A stretch of 64,000 nucleotides of DNA, taken from Fredinandcohnia quinoae. Its GTDB lineage: Bacteria; Bacillota; Bacilli; Bacillales; Bacillaceae_L. This document shows positions 55,850 to 64,000 of the stretch, piece by piece (the first letter of the stretch is position 1; the number at the start of each line of letters is the position of its first letter). Location of the stretch: positions 1 through 64,000 of the forward strand of contig NZ_JAKTTI010000001.1 of assembly GCF_022427965.1 (NCBI RefSeq), written 5' to 3'. A program made the position numbers and the translations under genes. Under the pieces are notes generated by a model, which ran no database searches, was not told where the DNA came from, and saw nothing but the letters and a program-made list of their open reading frames with translations.

Positions 55850-56815
55850 TTATGACAAAAAGCAAGTATGTTCATATATTTTTTCAAAGAATTCCTGAGT
55901 GTATTTTTTATCTTGCTCAATTTGCTTAACCAATTCATCGATGGAAGGGAATTTTTTTTCGGACCGAATTCGCTCATACCACTCGATCATTACTCGCTCA
56001 TCATATATATTTTCATTAAAATTAAATATGTGCACCTCAATGGAAGGTGTTTTCTTATTTTCATGGAAGGTTGGCTTCAAACCAATATTACAAACTCCAA
56101 AATACCACTTTGATTTTACCTGAATTCGAACAGCATAAACCCCTAATTTTGGGACGATAAAATCTGGATCTACTTTAACATTTGCCGTTGGGAAACCGAT
56201 AGTTCGCCCTCTTTTTTCTCCATTTATTACCATTCCACTGACAGTATAATTTCTACCTAATAAACTTTTTACATTCGACATTTCACCTTGTCGAATGTGT
56301 TCCTTTATTAATGTAGAACTTACCTTTTCATTATTACATGATAATTTTTCAACAGTAGTATGGGTAAACTCTCCCCTTGATTGGACTGGTAATGTTTCCA
56401 TTGTCCCTTTGCCTAAATGACCATATGTAAAATCAAATCCGGCAACAACATGTCTGGCATTCAAGTCGATAATATATTGATCCACAAATTGTTGTGGTAA
56501 TAAATTAGCAAATTCACGCGAAAAATTGACGATATATAAATAATCGATTTGTAAATCCTTAAATAAAGCTTCTTTTTTTGTTAATGAAGTTATATATTCA
56601 ACTGGTTTGTCACCTTTACCAAGAACGACAGATGGGTGAGGATCAAATGTCATCACTGAACAAGCTATGCCCTTATCATCTGCTATTTTTTTGGCGGTAT
56701 TAATGACCTTTTGATGACCGAGATGAACACCATCAAAATAGCCTAAAGCTAAAACAGTTGGTGCTAAATCATCTTTATTTAATGAATGTGGATGTGTGAT
56801 ATGGATTGTCTTCAC
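55850..56815 (-). CDS. ribC: bifunctional riboflavin kinase / FAD synthetase
   Basis: Makes FMN and FAD from riboflavin; in B. subtilis the ribC (ribF) product also controls the flavin pool that rib riboswitches sense. 321 residues: N-terminal nucleotidyltransferase domain with GYFDGVHLGHQ (25-35), and C-terminal flavokinase with RGRTIGFPTANV. GTG start at 56815 after AAAGGTGAAC. Last gene of the nusA-infB-type operon, 17 bases after truB. No FMN riboswitch is seen, as expected. Confidence 0.95.
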   Translation of the reverse strand: MKTIHITHPHSLNKDDLAPTVLALGYFDGVHLGHQKVINTAKKIADDKGIACSVMTFDPHPSVVLGKGDKPVEYITSLTKKEALFKDLQIDYLYIVNFSREFANLLPQQFVDQYIIDLNARHVVAGFDFTYGHLGKGTMETLPVQSRGEFTHTTVEKLSCNNEKVSSTLIKEHIRQGEMSNVKSLLGRNYTVSGMVINGEKRGRTIGFPTANVKVDPDFIVPKLGVYAVRIQVKSKWYFGVCNIGLKPTFHENKKTPSIEVHIFNFNENIYDERVMIEWYERIRSEKKFPSIDELVKQIEQDKKYTQEFFEKIYEHTCFLS

Positions 56816-56832
56816 TTGTCGTTCACCTTTAC

Positions 56833-57765
56833 TTATATTAATTCTTGATTGTTAACGAGTACTTTAATAGGCTTGATTAAATGGTTTTTTTCTGGATGTC
56901 TCTGATATATTGCAAGGATTTGTTTTTCTATACTTTGAATAGCGATGGGTTGAGCAGTTAGAATATGATCAAATCCTTCAGGTAATGGCAAGACTGCCCC
57001 ATTTTTTACCTTCTCTGCTACTTTATCATTAATCATAACATTCGGCAAATGTAAAAGTGCATCTTCAATTGAAATGAGGCAAGTGTTAATCGTATGGTCT
57101 TGTACTTTTTGCTCGACCTCAGATAAACTAATACATTGGTTAATAAGGAAGTTGCCAGAGGAGATTCGAGTAAGGTCAGACATGTGTGCTGGAAAGCCCA
57201 ATTTCTCTCCAATTTGAACAGCTAATGTTCGAACATACGTCCCTTTACTGCATGTTACCTTAAATCTAAAAGAAACTGTGTCTCCTTTATACTCATCCTT
57301 ACCGTCTAGCAATACTAATTCATGAATATGTATATTTCGTGAGGGACGCTCGACTTCTATTCCCTTTCTTGCATATTCGTATAGTCTCTTCCCATTTACT
57401 TTTACAGCAGAATACATTGGAGGTGTTTGAGTGATTTCACCTGTTAAGGACATGAACACGTCTTCTATCTCTGATTTGGAAATTACACGGTCTACTTTCT
57501 TTTCAGATACGATATCGCCTGAGGAATCTTCTGTTGTTGTAGAATAGCCAAGTGTTACCTCACCTACATATGTTTTATCTTCAGCCGTAATGAATTCTAC
57601 AATTTTTGTTGCCCTGCCCAAACATATTGGTAATACACCTGAAACATCAGGGTCAAGTGTACCTGTATGACCAACCTTCTTCATTTTAAGTAATTTCCTT
57701 ACTTTAAAGACACAATCATGGGATGTCATCCCTTTTGGCTTGTGTAATAGTAAAATACCATCCAT
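56833..57765 (-). CDS. truB: tRNA pseudouridine-55 synthase
   Basis: Converts U55 in the T loop of tRNAs to pseudouridine. 310 residues, with the catalytic Asp38 in GHTGTLDPDVSG, the KPKGMTSHD motif near the start, and a C-terminal PUA-like region. AAAGGAG precedes the ATG. It follows rbfA after a 62-base gap with a hairpin. Confidence 0.97.
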   Translation of the reverse strand: MDGILLLHKPKGMTSHDCVFKVRKLLKMKKVGHTGTLDPDVSGVLPICLGRATKIVEFITAEDKTYVGEVTLGYSTTTEDSSGDIVSEKKVDRVISKSEIEDVFMSLTGEITQTPPMYSAVKVNGKRLYEYARKGIEVERPSRNIHIHELVLLDGKDEYKGDTVSFRFKVTCSKGTYVRTLAVQIGEKLGFPAHMSDLTRISSGNFLINQCISLSEVEQKVQDHTINTCLISIEDALLHLPNVMINDKVAEKVKNGAVLPLPEGFDHILTAQPIAIQSIEKQILAIYQRHPEKNHLIKPIKVLVNNQELI

Positions 57766-57789
57766 AATGACTTACTCCTTTCCTACAAT

Positions 57790-57822
57790 GAAAAAGGGGA
57801 TAGACTTAGGAAAGCCTATCCT
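57790..57822 (-). terminator. attenuator-like terminator between rbfA and truB
   Basis: Ten-bp stem GGATAGGCTT / AAGTCTATCC (one G-T pair) with a 4-base loop followed by CCTTTTTC on the minus strand, in the middle of the operon. Partial termination is likely. Confidence 0.7.
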
Positions 57823-57827
57823 CCATC

Positions 57828-58181
57828 TTACTCTTGATTTGATTGCTTGTTAATCTCATGTATGATTGTCTCGATACGATTCCCATAATCAATCGATTCA
57901 TCAAACTCGAATTGGATTTCGGGTATTTTACGCAATCGAATGCGTTGCCCGATTTCAGAACGAATGTAGCCTTTTGCTTTTGCTAAGCCTTTCAGAGTGT
58001 TTTCTCTTTGTTCTTCATCACCAAGAACCGAAATAAACACCTTCGCTTGTTGTAAGTCACCTGTAACATGAACATCTGTAACTGTTACAAAGCCAATCCG
58101 TGGATCTTTAATTTTGCGGCCAATTATGTCACTGAGTTCCTTTTTCATTTGCTCGCCAACTCGATTAGGTCGTAAACTCAT
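57828..58181 (-). CDS. rbfA: 30S ribosome-binding factor RbfA
   Basis: Assembly factor that binds the immature 30S subunit near the 16S 5' helix. 117 residues: KH-like fold, [17 protein letters not shown] at the N terminus, a central [19 protein letters not shown] strand pair, and [17 protein letters not shown] near the C terminus. CGAGGTGAA precedes the ATG. Second gene after infB. Confidence 0.96.
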   Translation of the reverse strand: MSLRPNRVGEQMKKELSDIIGRKIKDPRIGFVTVTDVHVTGDLQQAKVFISVLGDEEQRENTLKGLAKAKGYIRSEIGQRIRLRKIPEIQFEFDESIDYGNRIETIIHEINKQSNQE

Positions 58182-58249
58182 TTGTTTTCACCTCGATTTA
58201 CAACATAAGAACGTATCTTTTACTTCTTACCTTATAAGTTCAATAGTTA

Positions 58250-60430
58250 TTATTTACGATCAATCTCTTGCATAATAAATGCTTCAATGATATCTCCTTC
58301 TTTAATATCATTAAATTTCGTAATAGTTATCCCACACTCATAATTTTGAGCTACTTCTTTTACATCATCCTTGAATCGTTTAAGAGTATCTATTTCACCT
58401 TCAAAAATAACAACTCCATCACGAATCAAACGAATTCCACTATCACGCGTTATTTTTCCATCTGTTACGTAGGAACCAGCAATCGTACCAATTTTAGATA
58501 CTTTAAAAGTAGTACGAACTTCTGCTTGCCCGATTACTTTCTCTTCAAACTCTGGATCAAGCATACCCTTCATTGCAGATTCAATTTCTTCAATTGCTTT
58601 ATAAATGATTCGATGTAATCGAATGTCAATATCCTCAGCCTCAGCTGTTCTTTTCGCATTCACATCAGGTCTAACGTTAAATCCAATTACAATTGCATTA
58701 GAGGCGGAAGCAAGGGTAATATCTGATTCAGTTATTGCACCAACACCAGTATGGATTATCTTAACCTTAACCCCTTCGACATCAATCTTTTGTAAAGAAG
58801 CTGCAAGTGCTTCGACAGAACCTTGAACATCTGCTTTTACAATTAAATTGATTTCTTTCATTTCGCCTTGCTTAATATGTTCGAATAAGTCTTCAAGACT
58901 TACTTTCACCTTATCGCCACGCTGCTCTACTAATTGTTTAGATGCTCTAGCTTCACCAACCTGACGGGCTTTCTTTTCATCTTCAAATACCATAAATTGA
59001 TCTCCAGCTTGTGGTACATCATTTAAGCCAGTAATCTCAACTGGTGTAGAAGGTCCTGCTTCTTTCACACGACGACCTAGGTCATTAACCATTGCACGCA
59101 CACGACCAAATGTACTTCCAACAACAATTGGATCTCCTACTCGTAACGTTCCATTTTGTACAAGTAATGTTGCAACAGAACCTCTTCCTTTATCTAGTTG
59201 GGCTTCGATAACAGTTCCTGTAGCAAGTCTTTTCGGATTCGCCTTGTATTCTTCAACTTCACCTACTAGAAGAATCATCTCCAGCAATGAATCGATCCCC
59301 TCACCAGTAAGTGCTGATAGTGGAACAAAAATAGTATCGCCACCCCAAGCTTCAGGAACTAAGCCATGTTCTGTAAGCTCTTGCATGACTCGATCAGGAT
59401 TTGCGGTAGGTTTATCTATTTTATTCACTGCCACAATAATTGGAACTTCTGCTGCTTTCGCATGATTGATAGCTTCAACTGTTTGTGGCATTACACCATC
59501 ATCTGCTGCTACGACAAGAATCGTAATATCAGTAATTTGAGCTCCACGAGCACGCATCGTTGTAAAAGCAGCATGTCCAGGTGTATCTAGGAAAGTAATT
59601 TTCTTTCCATTATCTACAATTTGATAGGCACCAATATGTTGTGTAATACCGCCTGCCTCTCCAGCAGTAACCTTTGTGTTACGAATAGAATCAAGTAGAG
59701 TCGTTTTTCCGTGGTCAACATGACCCATTATTGTAACGATTGAAGGTCTTTCAATTAAATCCTCTTCTTTGTCTTCATTCAAATAACCTTCAAACTCAGT
59801 TACCTCAAACACAATTTCCTCTTCAACCTCAACACCATAATCAGAACAGATGAGTTCAATAGAATCCTTATCTAGTTCCTGGTTGATAGTAGCCATAACA
59901 CCTAGCATAAATAACTTTTTAATAATTTCAGAAGGCTCTTTACCTAATTTCTTAGCCAACTCACCAACAGTTAATGAACCAATAAAAGTAATCTTTTCTG
60001 GTAATTTCTTTTCAGGCTTTGGTTGAACAGGCTGATGGTGATTTGGTTTTTGTTGACCTCTTTGTTTATTTTTATTATTCTTGTTATTTTTGTTGTTATT
60101 CTTATTATTTGAGTTAAACGGTTTTTGTTGACCTTGTTGATTATTCTTCTTGATATCTTGACTTTTTGGAGCAGGTTTCTTGTTTACCTCTTTCGTATCA
60201 GAAGACCCGTTCTGGTTACTATTTACATTTTCTTTCGGTTTACTTTCATTTTTCTGCTGATTATTTGTTTCTTTCTTAGTATATGAACTATCTAATTTTT
60301 GAATAATATCTCCCTCAATCGTTGCCATATGATTTTTTACCTCGATGTTCATCTCTTTTAGCTTAGAAATCACTTCTTTGCTTGAGATATTTTGTTTCTT
60401 TGCATATTCATAAACACGCATTCTACTCAT
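58250..60430 (-). CDS. infB: translation initiation factor IF-2
   Basis: GTPase that brings initiator tRNA to the 30S subunit. 726 residues from the ATG at 60430 (after GGGGGTGA); longer readings extend into ylxQ. N-terminal IF2N domains: one at the start ([18 protein letters not shown]) and a second before the G domain. Between them lies a linker very rich in Asn, Lys and Gln (about residues 55-140, including an (N)K-type run near 109-122). The G domain has GHVDHGKT (236-243), DTPGHAAF, and NKID. The DNA of the linker is a low-complexity AAC/AAT/AAA tract. Confidence 0.97.
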   Translation of the reverse strand: MSRMRVYEYAKKQNISSKEVISKLKEMNIEVKNHMATIEGDIIQKLDSSYTKKETNNQQKNESKPKENVNSNQNGSSDTKEVNKKPAPKSQDIKKNNQQGQQKPFNSNNKNNNKNNKNNKNKQRGQQKPNHHQPVQPKPEKKLPEKITFIGSLTVGELAKKLGKEPSEIIKKLFMLGVMATINQELDKDSIELICSDYGVEVEEEIVFEVTEFEGYLNEDKEEDLIERPSIVTIMGHVDHGKTTLLDSIRNTKVTAGEAGGITQHIGAYQIVDNGKKITFLDTPGHAAFTTMRARGAQITDITILVVAADDGVMPQTVEAINHAKAAEVPIIVAVNKIDKPTANPDRVMQELTEHGLVPEAWGGDTIFVPLSALTGEGIDSLLEMILLVGEVEEYKANPKRLATGTVIEAQLDKGRGSVATLLVQNGTLRVGDPIVVGSTFGRVRAMVNDLGRRVKEAGPSTPVEITGLNDVPQAGDQFMVFEDEKKARQVGEARASKQLVEQRGDKVKVSLEDLFEHIKQGEMKEINLIVKADVQGSVEALAASLQKIDVEGVKVKIIHTGVGAITESDITLASASNAIVIGFNVRPDVNAKRTAEAEDIDIRLHRIIYKAIEEIESAMKGMLDPEFEEKVIGQAEVRTTFKVSKIGTIAGSYVTDGKITRDSGIRLIRDGVVIFEGEIDTLKRFKDDVKEVAQNYECGITITKFNDIKEGDIIEAFIMQEIDRK

Positions 60431-60449
60431 ATGTTCACCCCCAAATAAA

Positions 60450-60752
60450 TTAATCGAGCAAGTGACTAATTTTTTCTGCAAAACCACTGTCCGTTATTGC
60501 TACAACAACTCGTGCTTCTTTCCCAATCGCATGACCTAATGAATAACGGTCACTGACTATACGTAGCTGGACTTGATAATACGTGCTTTTATCATTCATT
60601 TTTTTTGCAGTGTTTGATGAAGCATCTTCAGATAATAGAACAAGCTTGGCATTCCCATTACGGATTTCCTTAATGACAAGTTCTTCACCTGAAACAACCT
60701 TTCTTGCTCGATTGGCAAGACCTAATAGCGACATCCACCGGTTGTTATTCAT
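60450..60752 (-). CDS. ylxQ: L7Ae-family ribosomal protein YlxQ
   Basis: 100-residue kink-turn-binding protein of the L7Ae/L30e family, with [16 protein letters not shown] and the ILLSEDAS-type stretch ([16 protein letters not shown]). B. subtilis YlxQ binds K-turn RNAs. Its start overlaps the end of ylxR by 8 bases (ATGAATAA), so translation is coupled. Confidence 0.92.
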   Translation of the reverse strand: MNNNRWMSLLGLANRARKVVSGEELVIKEIRNGNAKLVLLSEDASSNTAKKMNDKSTYYQVQLRIVSDRYSLGHAIGKEARVVVAITDSGFAEKISHLLD

Positions 60753-61032
60753 CTACAGAATTTTTCTCCTTATCTACCAATTGAAGCAGTTCATCATAGA
60801 TTGAGTCATTAATCGCTATTTTAAGCTGATTTGCAAGAATGTTCTTCTTTTTAGCCATCAAAATACATTCCCTATCCTTGCTAATGTAGGCACCACGACC
60901 AGACTTTTTACCCGTGAGGTCTACAAAAACCTCACCTTCCTTAGAACGGACAATTCTTACTAGTTCTTTTTTAGGCTTCATTTCACCGCTAGCAATACAT
61001 TTACGTAATGGTATCTTTTTATTCCCTACCAT
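60745..61032 (-). CDS. ylxR: YlxR (RnpM), RNase P-associated protein
   Basis: 95-residue basic protein of the YlxR/DUF448 family, with PLRKCIASGEMKPKKELVRIVR and GRGAYISKDREC. It is reported to bind RNase P RNA and modulate its activity. The ATG at 61032 follows GAGGTGAAA; an extension to 61098 lies inside nusA. Between nusA and ylxQ in the conserved operon. Confidence 0.93.
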   Translation of the reverse strand: MVGNKKIPLRKCIASGEMKPKKELVRIVRSKEGEVFVDLTGKKSGRGAYISKDRECILMAKKKNILANQLKIAINDSIYDELLQLVDKEKNSVDE

Positions 61033-61042
61033 AAATTTCACC

Positions 61043-62167
61043 TCACTCGATTTCTTCTGAATGTAAATCGAATGCTTCTTCCTCTTGATGATCATCAAAT
61101 AATCTAAAATTTTCTCTTGGGAAAATTCCGGACTGCTCTGCTTCAGATTGACTCTTAATATCTATTTTCCAACCGGTTAATTTTGCAGCCAAACGAGCAT
61201 TCTGCCCTCTTTTTCCAATTGCAAGCGATAATTGATAATCTGGTACAATTACAGTTGTAGCTTTATCATCTTCATTAACAATAACATCTAAAACCTTTGA
61301 TGGGCTAAGAGCATTTGCTACAAAAACAACAGGATCATCAGACCATTTTACAATATCAATCTTTTCACCTTTTAGCTCATTTACAATTGCTTGTACCCGT
61401 TGGCCCTTTGGTCCCACGCATGAACCAACTGGATCAACCTCTTGATTATCTGAATGAACCGAAATCTTTGAGCGATCTCCCGCTTCTCTTGCGACAGATT
61501 TAATTTCAACAGTTCCATCGTATATCTCAGGAACTTCTATTTCAAACAATCTCTTTAATAATCCAGGATGTGTTCTTGAAACAAAAATTTGTGGACCTTT
61601 TGTTGTTCTTTCTACCTTTGTTATGTAAACCTTGATGCGATCATGTGGTTTGTATTTTTCATTTGGCATTTGTTCATTAACTGGAAGTAATGCTTCGATT
61701 TTCCCTAAGCTAACATAAATAAATTTAGAATCCAAGCGTTGAACAATACCAGTCATAATATCTTCTTCACGATCGATAAATTCTGTATAAATGACTCCTC
61801 TTTCTGCTTCTCTGACACGCTGAGTTACAACCTGTTTTGCAGTTTGAGCAGCAATTCTTCCAAAATCTTTAGGTGTTACTTCAATTTCTACAACATCTTC
61901 CACTTGATAATTTGGATTAATTGTTCTTGCTTCATCAACAGAAATTTCCAATCTATGATCAAATACCTCGTCAACTACATCTTTTCTAGCAAAGACACGC
62001 ATCGATCCATTGGCTAAATTCAAATCCACCCTAACATTTTGAGCCTGATTAAAATTCCGTTTATACGCAGAGATAAGTGCTGCTTCAATTGCCTCAATTA
62101 TGACATCTTTACTAATGCCTTTTTCTTTCTCGAGCAATGTTAAGGCATCTAATAGTTCACTACTCAT
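61043..62167 (-). CDS. nusA: transcription elongation/termination factor NusA
   Basis: Binds RNA polymerase and nascent RNA, promoting pausing and termination, important for intrinsic termination in Bacillus. 374 residues: N-terminal polymerase-binding domain, S1 domain (about 130-200), KH1 with CVGPKGQRVQAI and KH2 with AIGKRGQNARLA. No C-terminal acidic repeats, as is normal in Firmicutes. Follows rimP by 31 bases. Confidence 0.97.
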   Translation of the reverse strand: MSSELLDALTLLEKEKGISKDVIIEAIEAALISAYKRNFNQAQNVRVDLNLANGSMRVFARKDVVDEVFDHRLEISVDEARTINPNYQVEDVVEIEVTPKDFGRIAAQTAKQVVTQRVREAERGVIYTEFIDREEDIMTGIVQRLDSKFIYVSLGKIEALLPVNEQMPNEKYKPHDRIKVYITKVERTTKGPQIFVSRTHPGLLKRLFEIEVPEIYDGTVEIKSVAREAGDRSKISVHSDNQEVDPVGSCVGPKGQRVQAIVNELKGEKIDIVKWSDDPVVFVANALSPSKVLDVIVNEDDKATTVIVPDYQLSLAIGKRGQNARLAAKLTGWKIDIKSQSEAEQSGIFPRENFRLFDDHQEEEAFDLHSEEIE

Positions 62168-62198
62168 TTGCTTTCTAATCCCCCTTTATTGTAGAGTC

Positions 62199-62672
62199 CT
62201 AATGAAAGGTGACAGCAAGCCTGGCACTTGCAACCTTTTCATATGGAATTTCAATACTTTTTTTCCTAGTCTTAATCATGATATCAACTTTAACGATATT
62301 GCCGTCAAATGAAGTTAGTTCACCTTCGAATATTTTTTCTCCATCGATAGGCTCATACGTTTTAACATATACTTGTTTTCCAATTGCTTTTTGGAAATCA
62401 CTATCCTTTTTTAATGGGCGTTCTGCACCTGGAGAGGATACTTCGAGAAAATAGTTATACGGAATAGGATCTATCTCATCAAGCTTCTCACTTAATTTCT
62501 CACTAACAGTTCCGCAGTCTTCAATATCAACCCCACCATCAGAATCTATAAATACTCGTAAAAACCATTCTTTCCCCTCTTTAACATACTCGATATCAAC
62601 TAGCTCCATTTGTAGTTCAGTTAAAATAGGTATCACTAATTCTTCTACTACTTGTGTTACCTTCTTACTCAT
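62199..62672 (-). CDS. rimP: ribosome maturation factor RimP
   Basis: 30S assembly protein, 157 residues, with the [25 protein letters not shown] and [15 protein letters not shown] motifs (given in parts) and a C-terminal Sm-like domain. AAGGAGG precedes the ATG. First gene of the nusA operon; the promoter should lie between it and the polC terminators but is not clear by eye. Confidence 0.96.
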   Translation of the reverse strand: MSKKVTQVVEELVIPILTELQMELVDIEYVKEGKEWFLRVFIDSDGGVDIEDCGTVSEKLSEKLDEIDPIPYNYFLEVSSPGAERPLKKDSDFQKAIGKQVYVKTYEPIDGEKIFEGELTSFDGNIVKVDIMIKTRKKSIEIPYEKVASARLAVTFH

Positions 62673-62729
62673 GCTTTTCCTCCTTAACTCAAAAAGGAAT
62701 ACTCTTTTATTTGATCAGATTTTGAAAAC

Positions 62730-62750
62730 ACCCCGCTAAATTAGCAGGGA
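62730..62750 (-). terminator. third hairpin in the polC-rimP gap
   Basis: CCCtGCTAA / TTAGCgGGG stem (about 9 bp with one mismatched pair), followed by TGTTTTC on the minus strand. It lies after two better terminators and close to rimP, so it may be a leader structure or a third terminator. Confidence 0.45.
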
Positions 62751-62767
62751 GGCAATTGGAAAGTATA

Positions 62768-62802
62768 GAAAAAGCTCTTTTAAATCAAAATTCTAAAAGA
62801 GC
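62768..62802 (-). terminator. distal terminator of polC
   Basis: GCTCTTTTA / TAAAAGAGC, a perfect 9-bp stem with an 11-base loop, followed by TTTTT on the minus strand. Confidence 0.85.
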
Positions 62803-62829
62803 CATAAAAAAGGTGATTTGCCCAATAAT

Positions 62830-62853
62830 AAAGAGTGGGTTTCCCCACTCCTT
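62830..62853 (-). terminator. proximal terminator of polC
   Basis: GAGTGGG / ACCCACTC stem with a GAA loop followed by TTTATTATT on the minus strand, 80 bases past the polC stop. Confidence 0.75.
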
Positions 62854-62933
62854 TAACAGTAATATTCATAGCATTTCCATAAAAACTATATCATAATCGG
62901 AAATTTTATGCAAACAAAAGAATTTTACCACTC

Positions 62934-64000
62934 TTAAAAAAGAGATAATTGATTTTGTTCTGGTAATGATTCGAGACAACCTTGATTATCCAAAAACTCA
63001 AGGATGGTTTTAGAAACCTTTCCTCTCTTTTGTAAATCTTCTTTTGATAAAAATTCTGCTTCTTCTCTTGCTTTTACAATATTAAATGCAGCGTTCGTAC
63101 CTAGACCAGGAATTGCGTTAAAAGGTGGTATTAATGAATCCCCATCAATAATAAATTCATTGGCACTTGAGCGATAAAGATCAATCTTTTTAAATGAAAA
63201 ACCTCTTTCACTCATTTCTAATGCAAGTTCAAGAACAGTTAATAAGTTTTTTTCTTTTGGGGAAGCTTCTAGACCTTTTAAATTTATTTCTTCAATTCTA
63301 CTTTTAATCGTACTCGACCCACGAACCATCGCATCAACATCAAAATCATCAGCACGGACCGTAAAATAGGCTGCATAATATAATAATGGAAGATGAACCT
63401 TAAAATACGCAATGCGTACTGCCATTAATACATATGCTGCAGCATGGGCTTTAGGGAACATATATTTTATTTTAAGACATGAATCAATATACCAATTTGG
63501 TACATTATTTTTTTTCATTTCTTCAATAAATTCATCTGAAAGACCTTTTCCCTTACGCACAGATTCCATTATTTTAAACGCAAGGGACGGATCTAATCCT
63601 TTATAGATCAAATAAACCATAATATCGTCACGACAGCCAATTACTTCACTTAATGTACATGTTTGATTATGAATTAACTCTTGCGCATTCCCCAACCATA
63701 CATCTGTTCCATGGGATAAACCAGAAATTTGAACTAATTCTGAGAATGTCGTTGGTTTAGTATCCTCAAGCATCTGTCTAACAAATCTAGTACCGAACTC
63801 CGGTATTCCTAATGTTCCTGTTTTACACATAATTTGTTCTTCTGTAACACCTAGACTTTCCGTCCCACTGAAAATCTTCATTACTTCTGGATCATCTGTT
63901 GGGATGGTTTTTGGATCAATTCCACTAAGATCCTGAAGCATTCGAATGACTGTAGGATCATCATGTCCAAGTATATCAAGCTTCAACACATTATCATGAA
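62934..64000 (-). CDS. polC: DNA polymerase III alpha subunit PolC, C-terminal part
   Basis: Replicative Gram-positive DNA polymerase. Only the last 355 or so codons are in the window; the frame is open to the right edge, and the codons preceding the internal GTG at 63989 read ...HDN, continuing a PolC sequence, so no start is here. The visible part contains [18 protein letters not shown], the EELIHNQTC-like segment ([14 protein letters not shown]), [19 protein letters not shown] (finger region) and the C-terminal helix-hairpin-helix region [16 protein letters not shown]. Ends ...QNQLSLF, an apparent beta-clamp-binding motif. Confidence 0.97.
   Translation of the reverse strand, partial: HDNVLKLDILGHDDPTVIRMLQDLSGIDPKTIPTDDPEVMKIFSGTESLGVTEEQIMCKTGTLGIPEFGTRFVRQMLEDTKPTTFSELVQISGLSHGTDVWLGNAQELIHNQTCTLSEVIGCRDDIMVYLIYKGLDPSLAFKIMESVRKGKGLSDEFIEEMKKNNVPNWYIDSCLKIKYMFPKAHAAAYVLMAVRIAYFKVHLPLLYYAAYFTVRADDFDVDAMVRGSSTIKSRIEEINLKGLEASPKEKNLLTVLELALEMSERGFSFKKIDLYRSSANEFIIDGDSLIPPFNAIPGLGTNAAFNIVKAREEAEFLSKEDLQKRGKVSKTILEFLDNQGCLESLPEQNQLSLF

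Noticed and set aside
1-64000. CRISPR array, prophage, toxin-antitoxin or restriction system
   Set aside because: No regularly spaced repeats, integrase, phage structural genes or defence-type gene pairs are visible; the gene order is conserved core chromosome throughout.

Overview
The window is a stretch of core chromosome from a spore-forming, low-GC Bacillaceae (Bacillus in the broad sense). The evidence is gene content and order: sporulation genes (spoVK, cotE, spoVS, spoIIIE, spoVFA/spoVFB, ylxY, ymxH) sit among housekeeping genes in nearly the order known from Bacillus subtilis between tkt and polC, read backwards. Almost every gene is on the minus strand. Only lexA and a TRIC-type channel gene are on the plus strand. 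No rRNA, tRNA, CRISPR array, prophage or complete insertion sequence was seen.

Layout from left to right. Positions 1-5500 hold tkt, ynzC, a tiny SOS-controlled membrane-peptide gene, lexA, glnA and glnR. Positions 5500-9200 hold ynbB, the TRIC channel gene, spoVK, a palindromic repeat and hfq. Positions 9200-18000 hold miaA, mutL, mutS, cotE, ymcA (ricA) and miaB. Positions 18000-23400 hold korB/korA (2-oxoacid:ferredoxin oxidoreductase), an M19 dipeptidase, spoVS and ymdB. Positions 23400-34100 hold rny, recA, cinA, pgsA, rodZ, ymfK, ymfJ and the EF-P modification genes ymfI, ymfH and ymfF. Positions 34200-41600 form a nucleoside uptake island: nupN-O-P-Q, a GntR regulator (NupR/YmfC type), and a sodium:solute symporter with a 60-residue partner. 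Positions 41700-53100 hold spoIIIE, ylzJ, tepA, the dapA-dapG-asd and dipicolinate (spoVFB/spoVFA) genes, ymxH, mlpA and ylxY. Positions 53100-64000 hold pnpA, rpsO, ribC, truB, rbfA, infB, ylxQ, ylxR, nusA, rimP and the 3' part of polC, which runs off the right edge.

Several groups work together. lexA, recA and the small peptide gene carry LexA boxes and form part of an SOS regulon. asd, dapG and dapA make dihydrodipicolinate, which SpoVFA/SpoVFB convert to dipicolinic acid for the spore core. rny, pnpA, hfq, ymcA and ylxR/ylxQ all belong to RNA metabolism. ymfI, ymfH, ymfF and probably ynbB serve EF-P modification.

The most interesting item is a 28-codon gene at 2715-2801 (minus), divergent from lexA. 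It has a near-perfect sigma-A promoter with a LexA box inside the spacer, and it encodes a single-pass membrane peptide where B. subtilis has the LysM-containing division inhibitor YneA. Other points are two families of non-coding inverted-repeat elements, a long structured leader before rny, the nucleoside island with its attached symporter, and the absence of hflX and yneB from their usual places. Most of the remainder is ordinary conserved chromosome. Start codons were chosen by ribosome-binding site and family alignment; many genes have spurious upstream GTG/TTG/ATG codons lying inside the Shine-Dalgarno sequence.
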